Positions 56,928-64,000 of a stretch of 64,000 nt of DNA are shown here, in pieces. The stretch is from Phyllostachys edulis (taxonomy: Eukaryota > Streptophyta > Magnoliopsida > Poales > Poaceae). Location: positions 4,346,221 through 4,410,220 of the forward strand of contig CM070568.1 of NCBI GenBank assembly GCA_036346405.1, read 5' to 3'. The notes beneath the pieces were generated by a model that worked only from the letters and a program-made list of their open reading frames with translations, was not told the origin of the DNA and made no database searches. A program made the translations under genes and the position numbers. Every line of letters begins with the position of its first letter. The stretch's first letter is position 1.

Positions 56928-57689
56928 GGCCGCCCGGGGTGTAGGGAAGTGGGATGCGGTGGCGGCCTACCTTAATTAGGTGGAGCGTGAGCTGGCTTTC
57001 TATTCCGTTTTGGTGTTTCGGAATCCAAGTCCTCCGAGGCAAACACTCTCTGAGTCGGATCATCTTGTTCTCTTCTGGGCTGTCACGAGGTTAGGTGTGA
57101 GCTTTCTTGACGGGCACGAAGCCATGCGCCGTCGCGCAGGGGCTAATCTAAAGAAGGCGGAGTACATGACCACTCAAATTTTAGGCGCACAGGGGCTAAC
57201 CTAAAGAAGACTGAGTGTGTGACCACTCAAATTTTAATTTTTAGCGTAGTAGTCTAATATTTGACCAATTATGTATCCATTCAGTCTAATAGAGATGTCT
57301 TAATGATGCAGACCACTGGTTTCTTACTGCGATGTCGAGGACCCGGACTTTAGTAGCGCGCGCCACCAACATGCGAGAGTGGTGGTGGTGTTGGATTTTG
57401 GAAGAGACGGTGAGTCAGCCGTCAGCATTTCGCCGTGCCTCTTGTAGCTTAGCGTAACCGTTTTCGGCACTCAGCCAGTCCGACTTCAGCACAACCAACC
57501 AACTCTGAACTCTCGTCCGCATCCGTGGAGCCTAGATAGGCCCCGTACGGCTAGGTCGTTTGGACAGGCTGCATCTATCTAAACAACCATAACACTTCAC
57601 GTTGATGGTACCATACTGTTTCTTCTCTCATCGGATTGGAAAGTAACGTCTGAGATGGATCAAACTATTGTTACAATTCACTGCTAGTG
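56928..57689. other. IPMS upstream region with a 50-bp tandem duplication
   Basis: This should hold the IPMS promoter (read leftward), but no clear TATA box is seen. At about 57134-57232 two copies of a unit with GGGGCTAA(T/C)CTAAAGAAG and GACCACTCAAATTTTA lie in tandem. Confidence 0.55.
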
Positions 57690-58830
57690 GTTTTAACTAG
57701 TATTGATGAGGACATCCCAAGTAGACCGATTACACGAGCGCGAGCTAAAAGGATTAATCAACAGGTGAACTCACTTCTAGTTGAATTTGGTTTTTATTCA
57801 CATGAGAATTGGTTACTACCTAATGCTAGTATTTTAATTATTCTCAGGTTTGTGCGCGAGGAAAAAGTAACGTGGCGCAAAGCAAGTACAATTAACTAGT
57901 ACAGGAGCATGGAAGGCTGAGAGGGATTAAGTGCATGTTGCTACTGCATATTATTGTTGGCGTGGAGTTGGACTACATGAAGACATCAAGATGGATTGCA
58001 TGCTGTTTGAGTTGGAAAGAAATAAAGATATCATGGTGCATGGAGCAAAAGGAAAAAAGAAATCACCATGCATGGTTGTTTTACGTGGGGTTGCTTGCCC
58101 AGCTGAACCGATTCTCTTGATTCGGTCATGCCATTTTTCAATTAATTGTTGCATCCGAATCCAAGGCTGTACAGTCCAGATAAGATATGATCTTTAATTC
58201 CGGTCTCTTGACCGAATAGGAAGTGAATTCGGCCTGGCCAAACCAACCCCGAGGTGGCCATAGGCCTTGCGTGTGTGCGCTTTTAAATAGACCAGCCCCA
58301 TAGTAATCGGGAACCACAATGAATATGAATATATTATTTTCAGAAAGAGAGTTAAACGTTTGTTTTTCTTAGGGTTTGACATACAGTGCAATCTAGAGGG
58401 GAATTGGGCGTTCTCAACCCCTTTTGTAGGAGTAGTGACACGTCTACTTTGTATAGTCAGGTAGACGGGATCATAAGCGTGTGGTTGGGTGAATTCTTTT
58501 GTCGCAGGTTGTTGTTTTGACAGTGGTTGGCGCTATCGGTTCGTCAGGTTGCACGGGACAGTGGTTGACGCCATCGGTGTGTCAGGTTGCACGAATCCAA
58601 AGTTATCATCGATCCTACGTCGTGAAGATCGGACATCTCCCGTACCAAGTGTCCACGACATTGTGTCCGTTACAACACGTTTCACTTGGGAATTGGGGCA
58701 TCAAAGCTCTTAAGGCAGGTAGCAAACAACTTTATCTCAAACAAAGATATATGGAAGCCGCTAGGCGACGGTATACCGTTCCAACAGTACATCAAGCTTC
58801 TTGTAGGATTCATATTCAAGTCTCAAGCAA
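57690..58830 (+). mobile_element. Gypsy remnant: end of a polyprotein plus part of an LTR
   Basis: 57714-57845 reads RPITRARAKRINQQVNSLL and ENWLLPN, the C-terminal tail typical of some grass gypsy polyproteins. After it, 58255-58680 looks like LTR: TTTTAAATAGACCAGCC (promoter-like), AGGGTTTGAC, then the TTGGCGCTATCGG-like end. No other element parts are seen. Confidence 0.5.
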
Positions 58831-59418
58831 GCTTCAAGCAGGTTTCATGTTTCATGTAAGTTTTGTTTCCAACTTCCAAGCGTTTCGGTCAAGTTCCATG
58901 TTTCATGTAAGTTTCACCGAGTTTCAGCTGAATTTAAACGAGTTTCACCACGTTTCACAAAAAAAAATCACCGGTTTTGGCAGAAGTTTCAGTTTTTAAA
59001 ATGCAAGTTTCAACACAAATTTGATGATGCAAAAGCAAGTCACGTTTAACTTGATCCAATCTATTATCTATCCGAACCTAGTACATATTTTGATTCTATG
59101 GCAACAAAGAAGGGAAAGACTAATTCTATGGCAACAAAGAAGGGAAAGACTAATTCTGTCATATCCCAAACGTCGCGTGTTAGTACAAATTAAACACTTG
59201 GTCCGTGCTATCTGACATGCCTAGGTTAATTTTGATTTCACATTTTCACTGCACTCTCTTGTCTCAATGCTAGCTTTACCGGTAGTGAAAACCGTAAGCA
59301 AGTCATTAAACTCAACCACCACCTGTAATTTTGCTATTTATACGGTAATGTATACTAGTATTTTCCTCTAGATAAGGAGAACATATGCACAATGCATTCT
59401 ACCCTCTAAAATATGCTT
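58831..59418. other. Intergenic DNA with short tandem repeats
   Basis: 58840-58990 has repeats of CATGTTTCATGTAAGTTT and related phrases. At 59093-59156 a perfect 32-bp unit with GGCAACAAAGAAGGGAAAGA occurs twice. No gene is seen. Confidence 0.7.
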
Positions 59419-59967
59419 TTACAAGCGGTAAAGCCCAAGAAAAGGTGAAAGAACGGATCCAATCCACAAGCTCCCGTTCCTTTCTTCCACTTCACTGATA
59501 GACTTGAATGCCTTCCGGGCAGCACCGTGGACGTACGCTCACCGCTTCCATCGTTTTCCCGTCCTCACTCAGCCTCAGCGCCATCACCTGACGGCCAAAT
59601 CGATTCAAGAACGATGTGATGCGTTGAACGCGATGTGCTGGCAGCTTCGAGATCAGTCTCCTTAGCCAAGGGTAAGAAATCGACCACTCGGCGATCTTCC
59701 CTCTATTGGCGTGGAGACCAACCCAGAGCCCTCCTCTCGGGTTCATCTTGATGTTATCTGGGAAGCCGGGCAGCTGCGACACTTCTTCGAGAGTTGAAGC
59801 TTTTGGTGTCTTGAGCCAGTATCTCAGGATCTTGCTCGTTGTGGTCTCTGCAAGGAGAGGAGCAGGTAAGAGCCATCCTTGCTCATAGCCAAGCCATCGG
59901 GGAAAGATAGGCCATCAACCACGACTTGGACTTGGTTGCTCTTCGGGTCATATTTGAGCAATCTGCC
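59419..59967 (-). pseudogene. Strictosidine-synthase-like gene, last part, truncated
   Basis: The minus strand reads GRLLKYDPKSNQVQVVVDGL, FPDGLAMSKDGSYLL, then (after a frame change near 59855) TTTSKILRYWLKTPK, LPGFPDNIKMNPRGG and WVGLHANRG. After a second frame change near 59520 comes ISEVEERNGSLWIGSVLSPF and a stop at 59419. This is the C-terminal half of a strictosidine-synthase-like six-bladed propeller protein. Despite the name these are not alkaloid enzymes in grasses; several are secreted or ER proteins with roles in pollen walls. Its 5' part is absent: at 59968 an LTR-like end (TGTGATAACTTAG) takes over inside coding sequence. It is both truncated and frameshifted. Confidence 0.75.
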
Positions 59968-62900
59968 TGTGATAACTTAGAAAATCAGATTAATCTAAAA
60001 CCACGTTAATCGTCATTTAGCAGCAAATTAAGATTTTCTAAACGCAAACAAAGTAAAGCGTCATATTAATATTAATCGCTTTGTTAAATAAAGTTCCTAT
60101 TACATAATATTATCCGGAGTTCATCAACATAGATTGCAATCTAAATTATTAAGTCAAGCATATAACATCGATTATACTTCAGAATCAATTATAAAATCCA
60201 TTGCAATCAAAGGTGAAACATTAAAGACAAACTCGAAGTTAAATAATGATAATTCTCTACAGTAGTTGACATACAAGAATTCCTCACAAACGAAAGTAAA
60301 ATATCACAACTCAAGTTTATTTATAAGAATTCGTTATAAGCGAAACTAAAACAATAATCCAATCACTGAATTAATTACATCATCAAGAGGATACAAACAT
60401 ACATCCAAATCAGCCTATATCTTCTTTATGTCATTGAAGGTCAATTACAATAATTCCTTAAAGCTGAATGTAAAACAATAAATATGAGCCTGGATTTAAT
60501 TACAAGAATACATTACCGCTGATACAATATAATTACAACTTTGTTTAAGTTACAAAGAATAAATCGTCTATATAATCTCAAAACCTTCTACAAGAAGTCA
60601 TTATCAAAGAACATACATCATTCTTTCAATCTCAAAATACATCACCATATGATTTCATTGCTAGCAAAAGTAAAATATATTACAACCCAGTATTATTTAC
60701 AAGAATCCATACAAGCAGAAAAAGAATACTAATAATACAATATCTGAATTAATTACAAGGATTACTTTCAATAGATTACAACATAAGTACGATCTAAATG
60801 CTCGCATTCATCTTGTTGAAGCCCCAATATCAAGCCCAACCAAATTGATTCTTCACTTCAAAAGACCAGCACAAATCCCTCACCATACATCCTCATTTAG
60901 TAACCAATGGACCAACAGATACCTATATAAACAGTACCATGAGAGGGTAGTGGAGATAAGCAAAGGTGCACAGTAAAGTAGTAAAGCATAACCCGTCTTC
61001 ACAAAACCCTGTCCAGTTGCTTGCACCAAGAAGAGCTAGGAGAAAGAGAGCTCAAGATGGTCAAATGGATGCACAGGAGGAAGAGAAGACCCAGGGGATA
61101 GGACCATGGTAATAAAAAGAATAGGGTATAGTAAAAATGAACAGTAGAGGGTAACTAGGGCACTGCATAGTAAAAAGATAACCCAGAGCACAGACTGCAT
61201 GCACAGGAAGGAACCGCCATAGCCAACCGCCATAAGCCAACCGCCATAGGGCAAAGGATAAGCTGGCTGCACAGGGCAAGGGTTAAGCCAACCGACTCAG
61301 GGAGAAGATAACCCAGCCGAACCCCCCCCCCCCAGCTTATTCATTCCCCCAGCATAGAGCAGGCCATAATGTTCATCTCCCCAGTCAACACAGCAATACA
61401 TTCCCCCTCCCACTTCTTCCCAGCCAGAACCATCTCCCCCTCCCATTTCCTTACAACCGAAGGCAAGCAAAGCCACAAAACCATTCCACTGCCTCTGCAC
61501 GGCAAGGCCAAGCAAGGCAGCAGAGCAAGCAAAGGCAACCAGAGCAACCACATCCCAAGCTCCACCGAGCCCACTGCCCTCCCAAACCCAAGACCACACC
61601 AAGAAGGGAGGAAGGAAGTATAGAGGAAAGGAGCAAGGAAGAAGGGCCAGACCTACGGAGCCAGGACCATTGGTATAGCCAGGCATCAAGCAAGCCAGGA
61701 GCTTCACCAACAAGGCTGAAGCCTGCAGCCATCAAGCCACTGGAAGGGGAAGGGGAGGCACCAGGGGAAGGAGAGCACCGGCGGTGACAACCAGCACCCT
61801 GATGCTACCATCCAGCCCCAAATCAAACCCAGAAGGTAACCCTAGTTGCACTTCAGTAGAAATCCGCACACCCACATATCATTCACATACCACCAAGTCT
61901 CATTGGCAGCAACGGGTAGCTCTCAGTTCTCAGTTCATCACAGAGCAAAGGGTCAGGGAGGAAGGGAGGTACCTCAGGGAACCCAGGATAAACCATCCCC
62001 CATCTCTATCTGCAACCACCAAGCATCACCGAAACCAAGCCTCCAGTAGCCTACCTCCATTAGCACTCATGCATAAGCAATAAACCAACATCAGTAAGCA
62101 AACCCGTATCAATTAATGCATTAAATCAACATCAGTAAGCATAAGTAAATGAATCAACCAATCCAGGTTTAATCTAAGTAGTCAGAAGTGGGGTTAGGGG
62201 AGGAGAGGAACTGCTTGTCAAGGCGTGAGGCGAGCGATCAGAAGGGCGAGGCAGCCGCAGTCGGCCGAGTAGGGGAAAGGGAGGGAGCTAGGAAGAGGTG
62301 CTTGAGGGAGAGCCAGAGGCGGCGCTGGCCTCCCGGTCGCTCCGGGTCGGAGGGGAGAGAGGAGGCCGTGGGGTGCGGTGGCTTAGAGGAGGTCGGGCCG
62401 GGCCGAGGTGCCGGTGGGGGCCGACGAGCAGGAGAGGCGGAGGGGCCCGGGGAAACGAGGGCAGGCGGCGCCGGGTTAGGACCGAGGGAGGCGCCTAGAG
62501 GAGGAGCCAGAGGGGCGGGTGAGGGCAGGAGGCGGCGGTGCGTGGGGAGGCGGACGGGAGGTAGGAGGAGGCTGGGAGGTCGGCAAGAAGACAAAGTGGC
62601 ACCTCGAGGAGGGCGCCGGTGGTGAGTGGCGGCAAGTGGCCGAGGAGATGAAGAGAGGGAGATGAGAGTGAATGGATTGGGTGGTGGCCGGTTAGGGAAA
62701 ATAGGATTTAGGGTTAGAAGATTAAGGGTAGGATTAGAGTAAGATTAGAGTAGAAAAGAAAATAGAAAATGGGAAAAAAGGAGATAGAGGAAAGAAAGAA
62801 AAAATTAAGAAAGAGGGAAATTTTGTAGAAAATGGTTATAAAAATTCAAAATAAGTAGATGGATTGAATTAGTAGTATAAATATGAATTTCGTTTGAGTC

Positions 62901-64000
62901 ACTAATAAGTTAGGTTATTTTATCCGCGTTAGAGTTTTTGGCAGCAAAACGACCGGTAGAATTTAAAGGCGAAAAATGTGTATAAATTAAACTGGAACTT
63001 CAGATTTGAGTTAGTTGTCGATAGAACTCCGAAATTAAGTAAATAAGTAATTTGGGCGTTAGCGATAATCTATTCAAGTAGGTTCACTTATTTAGCCCCA
63101 GCATAAAATCAAGATAATCGTTTAATTGACCACGTGAATTTGATAGATTTAGTTATGCTCGAATAAAACTTGATGAATTTAATAAGATGCGATCACGTAT
63201 AGTTTATTCTCCTCATGCGATAAAACGTGAGTATCGGCAATCCTAATCCTCATGCGATAAACGATAGAACGACCGTATTGGGGAGTGCTAACCTCGAAGG
63301 GGTTTCAAAAATGTTACTAAATTAAGATCCGCTAACAAAAAGAACCATCCGATTAGTATGCACTGCACCTAGTCGCACATAATTATTGCTAAGTTTGTAA
63401 TTATGTATTTATTATTTCGCACCGTCGTATATACTGCAGCGGGTGAACCAACAGGAATAGCTAGTATCGATTCCGTCGGCAACGATCTTTCCTACAGTTC
63501 CACAGGCAAGCTACTCTCTTGAATATGAATATAGTTATATTAAATGTAAACCGTATATCGCTCTCTATTTTTATATGTATTTGCACCAAAACTATTTCTC
63601 AAAAATTAAATCGGATAAATTGAAATGAGGATGAAAGGGATAAGAAAGATGAGAAAGATGAAAAGAGTTGAGAAATGAGAAATGAGATGAAAGCACGGTT
63701 AATATTATGGCTGGTAAAGGGGGCCCGGGGCAAGGAAGAGAGAGGGCAAGAGGTGAGACCCTTTACATATGGTTAAAATATAAGGACCAACAAAACTCTT
63801 ACTCGGTCAAAGGCCGTAAATTCAGTGCCAACCATCTTCCCATTTCGACGGGCAGAAAATGTTACCTATTACGTAATTATACTCTCCACATTGGGTAAGT
63901 AATACGGGGAGGAACCCGGAAAATGGGGGACCCAGGGCGATATACTACCGCGCGATGGAGTGTTGGGACCGGGGGGACCGGCCCAACCAACATTGTTGGA
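59968..64000 (+). mobile_element. Probable LTR retrotransposon, left end, runs off the window
   Basis: It begins TGTGATAACTTAG at the break in the strictosidine-synthase-like gene. A promoter-like CTATATAAACAG lies at 60931. GC-rich segments (61740-62700) and a poly-C run (about 61322-61333) follow, then TTCCTACA at 63490-63497, a possible LTR end. Beyond 63498 the text (AGAAATGAGATGAAAG, GGGGGCCCGGGGC) resembles the leader of grass gypsy elements. No protein domain or clear primer site is visible, so class and borders are inference. Confidence 0.4.

Noticed and set aside
62188..62625. 145-codon Gly/Arg-rich frame
   Set aside because: Composition-driven in a GC-rich block of the probable LTR; no motif, and an opposite-strand frame is equally open.

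Overview
This is a plant nuclear window, almost certainly from a grass of the genus Oryza or a close relative. The two intact host genes both have spliced plant gene structures. One is a CYP90A (CPD) brassinosteroid P450 that closely resembles the rice CYP90A3/A4 pair. The other is a plastid-type 2-isopropylmalate synthase (IPMS). In rice these two genes lie close together on the duplicated short-arm ends of chromosomes 11 and 12, so the window is probably the orthologous block of one of those arms, heavily expanded by transposons. Species and chromosome cannot be fixed from the sequence alone.

Left part, about 1-33,000: a Mutator-like (MULE) composite locus. Listed left to right, it has a plant-mobile-domain (PMD) gene on +, a GRF-type zinc-finger gene on -, a MULE transposase on - with MuDR, DDE, SWIM and CCHC segments, a second GRF gene on -, and a third GRF gene on + that is divergent from the second. 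Two of these genes sit next to short-unit minisatellites. Two large retrotransposons have jumped in. One is a Tekay-like Ty3/gypsy chromovirus with long LTRs (6213-18607, perfect ACTAC target duplication). The other is a SIRE/Maximus-type Ty1/copia element with an extra env-position ORF (20636-32221), inserted inside the third GRF gene. Without the two insertions the underlying locus is roughly 9 kb.

Middle part, about 33,000-48,700: about 3.9 kb of unassigned sequence, then the seven-exon CPD gene (36867-39662) and intergenic DNA with small tandem repeats. After that come a frameshifted RING-H2 gene, a captured NPH3-family fragment fused in frame to a copia protease fragment, repeat-like DNA, and a truncated copia LTR-gag remnant.

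Right part, about 48,700-64,000: the twelve-exon IPMS gene on the minus strand (56927 down to 48776). Its largest intron (about 3.65 kb) has taken in a gag-only LTR retrotransposon (TR-GAG type) and a plastid rpl16 fragment. Beyond it lie a gypsy remnant, the 3' end of a strictosidine-synthase-like gene cut by a probable LTR element, and that element running off the window end.

A recurring oddity is that most genes in the transposon-rich parts carry 1-5 base indels, often at CG or CHG sites, while CPD and IPMS are clean. This could be real decay of methylated DNA or a base-calling artefact at methylated sites. It affects how every 'pseudogene' call here should be read.
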